Below are positions 9,150 to 17,863 of a stretch of DNA of 64,000 bases, one piece after another. The stretch comes from Polycladomyces subterraneus (GTDB lineage: Bacteria; Bacillota; Bacilli; Thermoactinomycetales; JIR-001): the NCBI RefSeq assembly GCF_030433435.1, contig NZ_JANRHH010000029.1, positions 1 through 64,000 on the forward strand. The letters are read 5' to 3'. Position 1 is the first letter of the stretch. The number at the start of each line of letters is the position of its first letter. A program made the position numbers and the translations under genes. The notes beneath the pieces are model-generated. The model was not told where the DNA came from and made no database searches. It saw nothing but the letters and a program-made list of their open reading frames with translations.

Positions 9150-10084
9150 CCCAGGTGAAACGGATTTTAGACGCCACACAAGAAGAATTGACCCGATACT
9201 CCGGTCGTCAACTGCTGGAGTCCATCCGGGCAGCGGAGGGACGGACAGTGGTGGCTGAAACGGTGGTAACCGTACCACCGTTGGTCGATGGCTGCAGCAA
9301 CCCCGAAGTGGCGGCTGCCTTCGGTGCTGATCTGTTGCTGTTGAATTTGTATGATGTGAAGAGGCCTATGGTGACAGGATTCCCCTCTCGTACCCCAGTA
9401 CATGATCTGCCTGAGCCCTTGAAGGGGTGGGAAAACCACCTGGGCTGGGGAGTAACGGCGGAACAAGTGAAACGGGTAACCGGCAGGCCGGTGGGAATCA
9501 ATTTGGAACCTGCCACCAGGCATACAGTATCGCCAGGAAGGTTGGCCACGGCGGACAATGCGGTCAAAGCCCGAGAACAAGGAGTGGATTTCCTCGCGTT
9601 GACCGGGAATCCCGAAACCGGGGTGACAATGGAGGCGATCATAGACGTCTTGCGTACAATACGTGCGGCTGTAGGAGAAGATCTCATCCTCATGGCCGGC
9701 AAAATGCACGGGGCGGGTACGGGCACTGACCATTGGCTGTCTGAAGAACAAATCGCCCGTGTCGCCGAAGCGGGATGTGATGTCTTGTTGCTGCCGCATG
9801 CCGGTACGGTTCCGGGAGTGAACCACCGTCAGCTGATCCGCTGGATTGACGCTGCGCATGAAGCGGGAATGCTGGTGATGCTCACCGTCGGCACATCGCA
9901 GGAAGGGGCGACACCTTCACTGCTGGAGACGCTGGCGGTAACAGGCAAAGAATGCGGAGCGGATTTATACCATATCGGCGATGCAGGCTTTTCGGGCATG
10001 GCGCCTCCGGAAAACATCATGGCCTACGCAATCGCGCTCAAGGGAAAACGGCATACGTATCGGCGAATGGCGAAGCGACGTTAA
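9146..10084 (+). CDS. TIM-barrel-like protein coupled to the PTS gene
   Basis: A 312-residue cytosolic protein whose start overlaps the PTS stop by 4 nt. It has alternating strand/helix segments typical of a (beta/alpha)8 barrel, with motifs AAFGADLLLLNLYDV, GINLEP, LALTGNPETGVT, MAGKMHGAG and a late GADLYHIGDAG. It resembles a conserved family of unknown function found beside sugar PTS genes and sometimes labelled phosphonomutase-like or dehalogenase-like. I do not know the reaction. The coupling suggests it acts on the imported sugar phosphate. Confidence 0.75.
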   Translation: MTQVKRILDATQEELTRYSGRQLLESIRAAEGRTVVAETVVTVPPLVDGCSNPEVAAAFGADLLLLNLYDVKRPMVTGFPSRTPVHDLPEPLKGWENHLGWGVTAEQVKRVTGRPVGINLEPATRHTVSPGRLATADNAVKAREQGVDFLALTGNPETGVTMEAIIDVLRTIRAAVGEDLILMAGKMHGAGTGTDHWLSEEQIARVAEAGCDVLLLPHAGTVPGVNHRQLIRWIDAAHEAGMLVMLTVGTSQEGATPSLLETLAVTGKECGADLYHIGDAGFSGMAPPENIMAYAIALKGKRHTYRRMAKRR

Positions 10085-10106
10085 CCGCATGGTTGGGCAA
10101 GAATAA

Positions 10107-10133
10107 GCCCCCGTTGATACGGGGGCGCTTTTC
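10107..10133 (+). terminator. Terminator of the PTS operon
   Basis: Perfect 8-bp stem GCCCCCGT / ACGGGGGC with a TGAT loop, then GCTTTT. Confidence 0.85.
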
Positions 10134-10267
10134 ATGATGAGTGCAGCTATTACCTAGGCCATTGGTAGTAGGTATAAACATAAGGTTTTAAAGAATATTC
10201 AGTTTATACGGTGTGCAGAAAATATATCCAGGAAAAAGTCAATAAGTGAATCCATCCGATTCACGCT

Positions 10268-10302
10268 GAAAAACAATCCATTTTTTAAAGAATGGATTGA
10301 CT
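10268..10302 (-). terminator. Terminator of abrB (minus strand)
   Basis: A 9-bp perfect stem CAATCCATT / AATGGATTG followed, on the minus strand, by TTTTTC. A second palindrome (GTGAATC / GATTCAC, 10246-10264) lies beyond it. Confidence 0.8.
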
Positions 10303-10403
10303 TTAATGAACGCGCGAAACCATGGAAGGAAAAATTTTTCCGGTTCCTTCGCATTTTTTTCTATGTATCCGGAACCGACCTTATTCAGGAGCTGTAGGCC
10401 AAA

Positions 10404-10682
10404 TTATTCAGCAGTAACACCTTCTCTCTCTTTTTGCAACAGTTGGTACATTTCTTCGATGCATTTCTTGCTGACCACTTTGTTTCTGTAACGAACTGTG
10501 TTGTCTACTTCACCAGTAAAGATGCAGGCCGGTTCATATTTTTTGAGTACAATACGCTCGCCGTCCACGTAAATTTCCAAAGCGTCTTTTTCGCCGATTC
10601 CCAGAGTTCGACGAAGTTCAATCGGAATCACCACACGTCCCAGCTCGTCCACCTTGCGTACGATACCCGTAGATTTGAGCAT
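10404..10682 (-). CDS. abrB: Transition-state regulator AbrB
   Basis: A 92-residue protein with the swapped-hairpin DNA-binding domain at the N-terminus (KSTGIVRKVDELGRVVIP, then RRTLGI and GERIVLKKYEP) and the AbrB C-terminal multimerisation region with the conserved Cys in PACIF. It represses post-exponential genes until Spo0A-P shuts it off. The start is set by GGAGAA 7 nt upstream; the ORF extends further 5' without support. It is transcribed against its neighbours from a strong sigma-A promoter, as in B. subtilis. Confidence 0.95.
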   Translation of the reverse strand: MLKSTGIVRKVDELGRVVIPIELRRTLGIGEKDALEIYVDGERIVLKKYEPACIFTGEVDNTVRYRNKVVSKKCIEEMYQLLQKEREGVTAE

Positions 10683-10762
10683 GTCCAATTCTCCTCTCTC
10701 ATTGGTCTTTGGTCTTGGTCTTTTTGGTAACGCCAAATTTCGACAGGAACGGCGTCAACTTC

Positions 10763-10791
10763 ATCATACCAGCGATTCCCATAACAGTCAA
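10763..10791 (-). promoter_or_regulatory. Sigma-A promoter of abrB
   Basis: On the minus strand, TTGACT (10786-10791), a 17-nt spacer and TATGAT (10763-10768). About 80 nt upstream of the abrB start codon. Confidence 0.8.
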
Positions 10792-10963
10792 CAAGACAAT
10801 TTGGTAGTTTTACAAAAAAATTAATATGTTAGGGAGAGGGATTTATTCACTGTGATTACAAGCATCCATGCAAGTTATAAAAACGGTAGATTAGCAGATG
10901 AAGGCGTGGCGGTTTTCCGGTAGACTGAAAATACAGGCTGGGGAACGCAAAGGAGGAACGGAC

Positions 10964-11914
10964 ATGCTCCCCGTATCGGACGTGTTGAAGCGCAAACTGC
11001 AGGAAACGAACCGGGAACTTCGCAAGGCTTATCCGAGTGAAGCGTTTGAATATACGGCCATTCGACGCCGTTTGCAGAACGTGGGGGATTTTATCTCCGT
11101 CTCCAGGTTGGAGGATACGGAATTCGTCCAGTGGCTTGGGGATCGTACACTGGTGGGAGTGGATGGTTCCGTCAACTCCACGCCGGGCAGTCATCCCCGG
11201 ACATTGTCGGTGTTTCAGGCTTTGGCCAAAGGTACCAAAGGGGAGGAGTACTGGGCGGGGGAAGTCTATACACCGCTCTTGACGAACGGTGAAGACGAAG
11301 CGGATGCAGCGCGGGAAGCGCGCCACCGGGGTGCACTTCTGTCTCGGCTGGAGATGCAGACTGCTATGTATGCCGTGGAGAACTGGCAGCCCAAGGTCGT
11401 GATGATGGACGGTTCCCTGCTTCATTTTTTGATCGATGATGCAAAAGAATGGACGCGTTTGGCTCAGGTTGCGGAATCGGCGGACGTATTGTTGGTGGGG
11501 GTTTCGGAAGAAATTGGCACCAAGAGTTTGGCACGTGAGGTGTTCCCCGATTATCCCGCATGGACGGATCGAGAGGTGCTTTATGGGACGCTGAAACCTG
11601 GAGAAGCGTTCGAGTGGGAGGGTTGGAGCCCTGCGGGCAGTGGGTTGTGGAAAGTGACTCTCCGTTCGTCGCGGAGTCCGCAACCGATTGGGATCGATGG
11701 GTTGTTGTCGCAAGAGGCGCACAAATGGGATCTGGTTCGACTGGTCCGAACGTTGACACCGGAGCAGGGGCGGGGAATCCCGTTGTGGCTCGATATCGTC
11801 GATGCCGAGGTGCGGGTGACGGACCGTTTGGTGGAGGCGATGGTAGAGGAGTATATAGATCCTGACTTGCGCCATCGATTGTTTTTGCCCAAACGCAGCG
11901 AACGCGTGTTGTGA
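10964..11914 (+). CDS. nurA: NurA-family nuclease
   Basis: A 316-residue protein with NurA-domain features: the first acidic motif LVGVDGSVN near residue 67, a second metal-site region VVMMDGSLLHF near residue 148, and the C-terminal LWLDIVDAEVRVTD. NurA is a 5'-to-3' exonuclease and endonuclease that works with the HerA translocase in DNA end resection in archaea and some bacteria. ATG 10964 has AAAGGAGG nearby; the ORF's first ATG (10898) is unsupported. herA follows at 29 nt, so the two form an operon. Confidence 0.85.
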   Translation: MLPVSDVLKRKLQETNRELRKAYPSEAFEYTAIRRRLQNVGDFISVSRLEDTEFVQWLGDRTLVGVDGSVNSTPGSHPRTLSVFQALAKGTKGEEYWAGEVYTPLLTNGEDEADAAREARHRGALLSRLEMQTAMYAVENWQPKVVMMDGSLLHFLIDDAKEWTRLAQVAESADVLLVGVSEEIGTKSLAREVFPDYPAWTDREVLYGTLKPGEAFEWEGWSPAGSGLWKVTLRSSRSPQPIGIDGLLSQEAHKWDLVRLVRTLTPEQGRGIPLWLDIVDAEVRVTDRLVEAMVEEYIDPDLRHRLFLPKRSERVL

Positions 11915-11943
11915 CGGATCAGCTCCAGAAGGGGGGAATGGCC

Positions 11944-13785
11944 ATGCAAGTGGTCGGCGTAACGACACAGCAGGAAGTGTACGTGGTATCGAGGGAACGC
12001 AAATTCCGCATCAACGAGATTCTGGTGATCGAGGATCCGGCGCTGAACTACCCGCGCGGGGAAGTGGTCGAAACCCTTTCTTACAACCGTCTGATACCCA
12101 TGGGTCTCGATCGTTCGCTGGTAGACACACAGGTGATCCGTTCGTTGGAACAGATCGGTTATGATATCGGTTCGGATGAGTTGAACCTGGCCAAATTACG
12201 TTTGTTTTCCGAGGCGCCTCATCCGGTTCGGACCGGATGCCCTGTACGGGAACCCCGGTTTGACGAAGTACGCGGCTTGTTGGTGAAGACAACGCCGGCA
12301 GAAGGGATGGTCTTGGGGGAAATCCGCGGGACGGAAGCGTTGGCGGATACGTTGGATGAAGATCTGAGGGACCAGGTGCACATCGTCGAAGACGGGGTCA
12401 TGCGACCGCAGGCGGGCGTACCTTTTTTGTTCGACATCCGTGCGATGCAGCAGTATCCGCATATCGGGATTTTTGGCGGGTCGGGTTCCGGGAAATCGTT
12501 CGGTTTGCGGGTGATGCTGGAAGAGCTGATGAAACTGGGGATTCCCACGGTAGTGTTCGATCCGCACTTTGAGATGGATTTCAGCGAGACGGTACCGGAG
12601 TTGGCAGACTATGCCCCGGATTTCACCAATCGCTGGTTGGCCGTGCAGATCGGACAGCATGTGGGGATTGATTTTTCCTCGTTGTCCACCCGTGATTTGC
12701 AGGGATTGCTCGGTGCCGCCGGTGGCAGTGTGACGGAATCGATGGTGAATGTGGTGCAAATGTTGCACAAGAAAAAGGATTCGTTTCGCACGTTCAGCGA
12801 CCGGCTGAACAATGTGGCCCAGGCTTTGGAAGAAGGCAAACAGGGGCTGGAGCGCCGGTTGCACGGCGGTGACATCGACCCAGTGGAAGCGGAGAAGATC
12901 AAAGACTTGCTGGCATTGTATCAACAGTACAACAGTTTGCCGCTCGCTTCGCTCAAAGGGGTTCAATGGCGGCTTAATCGGCTGGAAAAGGCGGGATTGT
13001 TCCAGCAGGACATCCGGCCGATCGAGCGGGCGTTGGAACAAGGCAGGTTGGTGGTGGTACAGGGTTCGGCCTGGTTGTTGCAGGTGTTTGCCACATATGT
13101 GATCGGTGCGTTGTACCGCAAAAGGCGGGAGTACAAAGATGCCCGGATGAACGGGGAGGACGGTCGGTTTTTCCCGCCGTTTCTCATCGTAACGGACGAA
13201 GCGCACAATTTCGCCCCGAAAGGGGTGGACTCACCGGCCAAGGCAATTTTAAAGGAAATTGCCCAAGAAGGCCGAAAATATGGTGTTTTCCTGGTATTTG
13301 CCACCCAACGTCCCACCCTCTTGGACGAGACGATCACGGCGCAGTTGAACACCAAATTCGTCTTCCGTACTGTACGCGGCACCGACATCGCCACGTTGCG
13401 GGAAGAGACCGACTTGACACCAGAAGAGGGGAAGCGGTTGCCGTACTTGCGCTCCGGCGATACGTTCGTTTCCTCCGCCGTGTTCGGCCGTACCGTGTTC
13501 ATGAGGGTGCGGGCGGCCTACACCCGGAGTCCGCATGTCACCAATCCGTTTGAGGAATTGCAGTCGATCCGACAGGAACAGGACGAAAACGTACTGAACG
13601 TGTTGCTGGCGCTATTGCCGCTGTTTGACACCGACCTGCTGGATGCGGTGGCACATGTGAACCGGGAGTGCGGCCTGACATGGGACGTGCCCCGATTGAA
13701 GCAGGAGCTGGACCGATTGGCGGCTGAGGGGCGTATCGCGAAAAAGGAGTCCCCGTTCGTTACGCGGTATGATGCGGTGCGGTAA
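11944..13785 (+). CDS. herA: HerA-family DNA translocase ATPase
   Basis: A 613-residue FtsK/HerA-superfamily ATPase. Seen: an N-terminal beta-rich HAS-barrel-like domain, Walker A GGSGSGKSFG near residue 180, Walker B LIVTDEAHNFAPKG near residue 416, and the FATQRPTLLDETI sensor segment. HerA forms a hexameric ring that pumps DNA through NurA. Start ATG 11944 is 7 nt after AAGGGGGG; ATG 11938 is too close to it. A terminator at 14056-14090 ends the operon. Confidence 0.88.
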   Translation: MQVVGVTTQQEVYVVSRERKFRINEILVIEDPALNYPRGEVVETLSYNRLIPMGLDRSLVDTQVIRSLEQIGYDIGSDELNLAKLRLFSEAPHPVRTGCPVREPRFDEVRGLLVKTTPAEGMVLGEIRGTEALADTLDEDLRDQVHIVEDGVMRPQAGVPFLFDIRAMQQYPHIGIFGGSGSGKSFGLRVMLEELMKLGIPTVVFDPHFEMDFSETVPELADYAPDFTNRWLAVQIGQHVGIDFSSLSTRDLQGLLGAAGGSVTESMVNVVQMLHKKKDSFRTFSDRLNNVAQALEEGKQGLERRLHGGDIDPVEAEKIKDLLALYQQYNSLPLASLKGVQWRLNRLEKAGLFQQDIRPIERALEQGRLVVVQGSAWLLQVFATYVIGALYRKRREYKDARMNGEDGRFFPPFLIVTDEAHNFAPKGVDSPAKAILKEIAQEGRKYGVFLVFATQRPTLLDETITAQLNTKFVFRTVRGTDIATLREETDLTPEEGKRLPYLRSGDTFVSSAVFGRTVFMRVRAAYTRSPHVTNPFEELQSIRQEQDENVLNVLLALLPLFDTDLLDAVAHVNRECGLTWDVPRLKQELDRLAAEGRIAKKESPFVTRYDAVR

Positions 13786-13820
13786 AAAGATCACGGGATT
13801 GATCTGACAAACGGGAAAAC

Positions 13821-13850
13821 AATTGGACAGTATTACCAGATACGATTTAG
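13821..13850. repeat. Right end of a family-1 repeat
   Basis: GGACAGTATTACCAGATACGATTTAG fits the conserved right end of the MITE-like family. The left end is not clear; the sequence up to 14050 contains further decayed repeat material. Confidence 0.55.
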
Positions 13851-14035
13851 CGATTCGTCATTTCGGGTGCGCCGATTTCCCTCTCGCTCCTGTTTTCTCG
13901 TAGTGCAAAGGTCGCTCGTGGGGAAACGGTCACCCTTTTTTAGGGTAGCGGTTCCAAATTCCTGTCTATGGCTGGCGAATCGATCCGGACGCAATGATTC
14001 CCAGGAAAGCGACTCCCCTAGACCGACTCATCAGA

Positions 14036-14055
14036 TACTACTTTGTCAGCAGTCT
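14036..14055. repeat. Family-2 inverted-repeat end
   Basis: ACTTTGTCAGCAGTCTCA, shared with 27270-27287 and partly with 41027-41040. It lies immediately before the herA terminator stem. Confidence 0.45.
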
Positions 14056-14090
14056 CACAGACCGTTAACCACGGTCTGTGTTTATTTTTT
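14056..14090 (+). terminator. Terminator of the nurA-herA operon
   Basis: Perfect 10-bp stem CACAGACCGT / ACGGTCTGTG followed by TTTATTTTTT. Confidence 0.8.
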
Positions 14091-14171
14091 CACTTTTTCC
14101 CTTGTGCAAGCTTTTCCAGTTCGGTTGACCTTCGGTTTCACCCGTCATATAATAAAAGCGACAATGAAATT

Positions 14172-14190
14172 GATAACAGTTATCATTATC
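14172..14190 (+). promoter_or_regulatory. Fur box upstream of the iron permease
   Basis: GATAACAGTTATCATTATC matches the 19-bp Fur consensus GATAATGATWATCATTATC at 15 or more positions, 33 nt before the FTR1 start. Iron-replete repression is the expected effect. Confidence 0.75.
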
Positions 14191-14222
14191 ATAGATGACC
14201 GCACGGAAACAGGCGGAGGGGA

Positions 14223-15239
14223 GTGGACACATTGGCCGGGTCGTTGGATGTGCAGGCGTTCTTGATCACGTTTCGCGAAGTATTGGAAGCACTGTTGATT
14301 GTCGGATTGATCACTTCCTATCTCAAACGAGTAGGAGCGAGCCACTTCAACAAATGGGTGTGGACGGGAGCAGCTGCCGCCGTAGTGGCCAGCTTTTTCG
14401 TTGCACTCATTTTCCAAGTGGTGCTGACCGGTTTTCAAGTAATGGGAAGCGAGATTTATCTGAAGATCACCATCATGCTGATCTCATCCGTCCTCTTAAC
14501 ACAAATGGTGTTGTGGATGGCCGACCAGAGCAAAGGGATGAAGGGACGTCTGGAGAGCAGGTTGAGTGACATCCTTACCACCGGTAGTGTTATCGGCATG
14601 ATCATTCACGCGTTTTTGGTGGTCGTGCGCGAAGGCGTGGAAACCGTCTTTTTCTTCGTCGGCATTTCGGGCGGACAGATTGACAAAGCCATCACGAGCT
14701 GGGGAGCGTTGTTTGGTGTGGTGGTCGCCGGTGTGGTTTCCTATCTGTTTTTCCGTGGGACGATGAAATTTTCCCTGCAGACCTTTTTCCGTGTGACAGG
14801 TGCGATGATCGTACTGATTGCTGCCGGCCTGCTGGTACAGGCGATCGGCATGATGCAGGACATCGGCTTGATGAAAAGTGCGATGCCGCATGTGTACAAT
14901 CTCGACTGGTTTATGCCGGAACATCCGGTGGATGAGGCGCATTACGTCCGGGAGCACGGCACACATCCGCTGATCAGTGGCAATGTCGGGATTTTCTTCA
15001 AAACACTGCTCGGTTACAGCCACAGCCCCTCTATCGAGCAAATTCTCGCCTATCTCGGTTATTTTGCCGTCGTATTCAGCTGGGTTCGGTTCAAAAGACG
15101 TGCCGTTGCGCCGTCAACGACCATTCGCACCGAACAGCCGGTTGCCGCTCGCAATGGGGAACTGAGAGATGCTTCCGATTCAGCTAAAGCGTCCCGGCAA
15201 TACAGACAGTCTGCGGCTGTCGTGAGAAGGGCAAACTGA
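14223..15239 (+). CDS. FTR1-family high-affinity iron permease (EfeU-like)
   Basis: A 338-residue polytopic membrane protein with the two diagnostic REXXE iron motifs, REVLE near residue 19 and REGVE near residue 139, and about seven membrane segments. The hydrophilic C-terminal tail (from about residue 290) is extra. It would move ferric/ferrous iron across the membrane. GTG 14223 lies only 2 nt after GGAGGG; TTG 14232 is an alternative with better spacing. A Fur box lies upstream and an exported partner gene downstream. No EfeO or EfeB homologue is seen in the window. Confidence 0.9.
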   Translation: MDTLAGSLDVQAFLITFREVLEALLIVGLITSYLKRVGASHFNKWVWTGAAAAVVASFFVALIFQVVLTGFQVMGSEIYLKITIMLISSVLLTQMVLWMADQSKGMKGRLESRLSDILTTGSVIGMIIHAFLVVVREGVETVFFFVGISGGQIDKAITSWGALFGVVVAGVVSYLFFRGTMKFSLQTFFRVTGAMIVLIAAGLLVQAIGMMQDIGLMKSAMPHVYNLDWFMPEHPVDEAHYVREHGTHPLISGNVGIFFKTLLGYSHSPSIEQILAYLGYFAVVFSWVRFKRRAVAPSTTIRTEQPVAARNGELRDASDSAKASRQYRQSAAVVRRAN

Positions 15240-15325
15240 GATTGGGTATTTCCGTTCATGCCATTAAGGGCAGCATTATTTTCCCATGCCCAGGTGGAAC
15301 GAGCCGGGAAGGTGATGCATGTGAG

Positions 15326-15345
15326 GTTGATCAGACAAGCCCTAG
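15326..15345. repeat. Right end of a family-1 repeat
   Basis: TTGATCAGACAAGCCCTAG fits the right terminal repeat (consensus ACCAGACACGCCCTAG). It lies between the permease and its exported partner. The matching left end is not evident. Confidence 0.5.
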
Positions 15346-15421
15346 GTGGTTCTGTAACCAGGGCGGGAGAGCCCACCTAAGACAATTCGGTTGATTGGAC
15401 ACCCCTTGGGGAGGAAAGACG

Positions 15422-16198
15422 ATGCGAAAGTGGTTGGTTATGTTGATGGCTCTGCTCGTGATCGGGGTTGCGCAGACCTCCACGGCATGGGCCTATTCGT
15501 ACGGAAAACCGGATGAAGATCCGGTAGCGGACGCGTATCAAAAAGCATATGTCGCCTTGAACAAGAAACCGGCTGATTTTGCAACTGCCGAACGGGAGTT
15601 CAAGGAAGTGCGCGCGGAAATGGCCGAGCACGCGGAGATCGGACCGCAACTGACCAAGGCTATTGAACAAAACCTGCAAGCGAAAAAAGCCGATCAGGCA
15701 TTGTTTTATTGGCGAGAGGCGTTGGTTCGCAATATTCAGCGCCGGTTGGACAACCTGTCGCAGGATTTCAACGACTACGCCAAAGCCAAGGTCTTGCTGG
15801 CCAAAGCGTACGGGACGTTCAAAGTGCTGAACACATTGCATCTGAAACAGGACAATCCTTCATTGTCCAGCAAACTGGACGAGGAATTCCAAAAGGCGCT
15901 GAATGCGCTCGGCAATCCGGGATTGTTCGGCGTGGGCAAAAAGCCGGCCGATCGGAAACAATTTGAGGCGTCCAAAAAAATCATTCTCTCCGAACTGGAA
16001 AAGCAGTATATTCCCACCGGTGAAAAAGTGGCCAGCGGCGGAGAGGGGCACATCGGAAAAGGCCCCTCCGAGGAAACGTTGGAAGATGGGGAGGAAACCC
16101 CGCTTGAAAAATGGGGGCCGTTGGCCGCGATCGTCATCGTGGTCGTGGGGGCTGTCGCGCTGTTTACATGGTTGGGACGCCGGAAACGGCATTCATGA
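15422..16198 (+). CDS. Exported, C-terminally anchored protein next to FTR1
   Basis: A 258-residue protein with a signal peptide (MRKWLVMLMALLVIG, cleavage probably near AWA-Y), a helical, charged extracellular region of about 190 residues, and a C-terminal membrane anchor (AAIVIVVVGAVALF) followed by RRKR. It has no Cys or haem motif. Its place between the FTR1 permease and the membrane protein, with GGGGAGGAAAG as RBS, suggests a surface iron-donor or assembly factor, but that is inference. Acidic residues are common and could bind metal. Confidence 0.7.
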   Translation: MRKWLVMLMALLVIGVAQTSTAWAYSYGKPDEDPVADAYQKAYVALNKKPADFATAEREFKEVRAEMAEHAEIGPQLTKAIEQNLQAKKADQALFYWREALVRNIQRRLDNLSQDFNDYAKAKVLLAKAYGTFKVLNTLHLKQDNPSLSSKLDEEFQKALNALGNPGLFGVGKKPADRKQFEASKKIILSELEKQYIPTGEKVASGGEGHIGKGPSEETLEDGEETPLEKWGPLAAIVIVVVGAVALFTWLGRRKRHS

Positions 16199-17745
16199 GA
16201 GTGTGGATGAAGGCTGCGGGGCTGGTGTTGGCCGCCGTGCTGGTGCGTCTGTTTTGGACAACCGACTGGCCGGAAAGCTGGGATGCCGTTGATTTTGCAC
16301 TGGCCCTGCGGCGTTATGATCTCTTTGCGATGCAGCCCCATTTTCCGGGATACCCGTTTTTCATCTTGGCGGGGCATTTTTTTCTGCCTTTCATTCAGAA
16401 TGAATATCTTTCCTTATCTTGGGTTAGTGCCGTTTCAGGCGGGATCGGCGTCGGTTTTTTCTACGGGTTGGCACGCCGTTTTTTGCCGGAGATCTGGGCG
16501 TTTTGGGCCGCGGTTTGGCTTACTGTTCACCCGATGACGTGGCTGGCCTCGGAACAGCCGATGTCGGACGCGATGGGATTGGCGACGGCTATATTGCTCT
16601 GGTGGACGGTTAGTTTCAGCTTGCGTTGGCCGGACGGAGACCAACGGCATGGATGGGTGTTGGTTTCCGGGGCAGTCGTGGCGGCGGTGCTGCTGGGGGT
16701 TCGACTTTCCTATTGGCCCCTGACTGCCGTATTATTTTACCCGGCAATCCGTTTGCTTGTTGTGAAGGGGAGGTGGCAGCTTACCGCCGAACGGGTGCGT
16801 TTCCTCATTTTGGCTGCTGGTTTGGGGGTCGGCTTGACCGGTGCCTGGGTACTGGCCGTCAGCAACAGTGAAGGAGGCGTGACACGGTTTTTTCGGTTGG
16901 GATCCGCCTTTACCGAAGGTCATTTCACGCAATGGGGAGATACCGCTTTCACCGGAGCACCGTCGTGGGTTGATCGGATGATTGAGTTTTTCCGAAGGCA
17001 AATTTGGATGGCGGCCATGGGTGGCTGGTATCCGACGGCACCCGCTTGGCAATGGATAACCGGGGGGGCCGTGGCGGCGGCGCTGTTGGCGGCCGTTTGC
17101 TTCGGGCGGCGATGGGGCGATCATCGTGTCCGATTGGTTGCTTTGTGGATAATCCCGTATGGATTGTGGATCTTTTTCGGGCAAAATGTGGAGAAATGGC
17201 GTCATATCCTGCCACTGATTCCTGCCATGATTCTAGTGGCGATGTGGGGAATCCGTCGGCTGGCCCAGCGGAGGAGGTCGGCCGCATTCGGATTGCTAGC
17301 GTTGATTCTCACCTTGCAAACATGCCAAGGCGCATCTCTCGTTCGTATCCATCATGACGAAAAACCGGCGGTAGTAGAGATGGCCGATTATGTCAAAAAG
17401 CATTATGATCCGGATCACGTGGTGTTGATCACGTGGGAAGAGGAACGTGTGTTGTATGCGCGCGATCCGCGGTATGAGACGATCCTTTTGCACAGTTGGC
17501 CGGTCTTTACGGGTGCGTTGACACCCTACCGTCACGGCGAGAAAGAAGTGCTGATCACCGGAGCGGTCGTGGACGGATTTGGTCCCCGGAAAGACTTACT
17601 CCGCCCATACTTGCGGGAAGTGGCCCGTTTTGAGAGTCACCTGCTGATCGATCCGGTTTATCATACCATTCGTTTGTATGAAATTGACGTGAAAGGATTT
17701 TTCAACGGAGCGGTTAATGGGGTGCAAGGTGGAAGAAAATCATGA
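16195..17745 (+). CDS. Polytopic membrane protein, GT-C glycosyltransferase-like
   Basis: About 516 residues with roughly 12 predicted membrane segments and a short soluble C-terminal domain (residues about 400-500). The first large loop has an acidic pattern, ESWDAVDFALALRRYD, placed like the catalytic Asp loop of GT-C enzymes that use polyprenyl-phosphate sugars, followed by HFPGYPFF. ATG 16195 overlaps the previous stop by 4 nt. The family is not certain. The neighbours (epimerase, phosphodiesterase, GT2) support work on a cell-surface glycan. Confidence 0.6.
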   Translation: MRVWMKAAGLVLAAVLVRLFWTTDWPESWDAVDFALALRRYDLFAMQPHFPGYPFFILAGHFFLPFIQNEYLSLSWVSAVSGGIGVGFFYGLARRFLPEIWAFWAAVWLTVHPMTWLASEQPMSDAMGLATAILLWWTVSFSLRWPDGDQRHGWVLVSGAVVAAVLLGVRLSYWPLTAVLFYPAIRLLVVKGRWQLTAERVRFLILAAGLGVGLTGAWVLAVSNSEGGVTRFFRLGSAFTEGHFTQWGDTAFTGAPSWVDRMIEFFRRQIWMAAMGGWYPTAPAWQWITGGAVAAALLAAVCFGRRWGDHRVRLVALWIIPYGLWIFFGQNVEKWRHILPLIPAMILVAMWGIRRLAQRRRSAAFGLLALILTLQTCQGASLVRIHHDEKPAVVEMADYVKKHYDPDHVVLITWEEERVLYARDPRYETILLHSWPVFTGALTPYRHGEKEVLITGAVVDGFGPRKDLLRPYLREVARFESHLLIDPVYHTIRLYEIDVKGFFNGAVNGVQGGRKS

Positions 17746-17813
17746 TACAAGTCAGTGTGATCCATGCGGTAATGAAAAAACAGAAACCAATCATGGAAAG
17801 AGAAACGATACGG

Positions 17814-17846
17814 AGCGGAGGCGAAGCGGCTTCCGCCCTTTTTGAT
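17814..17846 (+). terminator. Terminator after the membrane protein
   Basis: GCGGAGGC / GCTTCCGC stem (8 bp with one G-U) followed by CCTTTTTG. Confidence 0.65.
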
Positions 17847-17863
17847 GGATCGGGGTGACGAAA

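Noticed and set aside
10856-11968. A 370-codon open frame on the minus strand opposite nurA
   Set aside because: It is rich in His, Pro, Arg and Gln, has no RBS and no recognisable domain, and nurA on the other strand has clear motifs. It is a shadow frame in GC-rich DNA.
13867-14265. A 132-codon plus-strand frame between herA and the iron permease
   Set aside because: It runs through repeat ends, the herA terminator and the Fur box, and its translation has no protein-like pattern.
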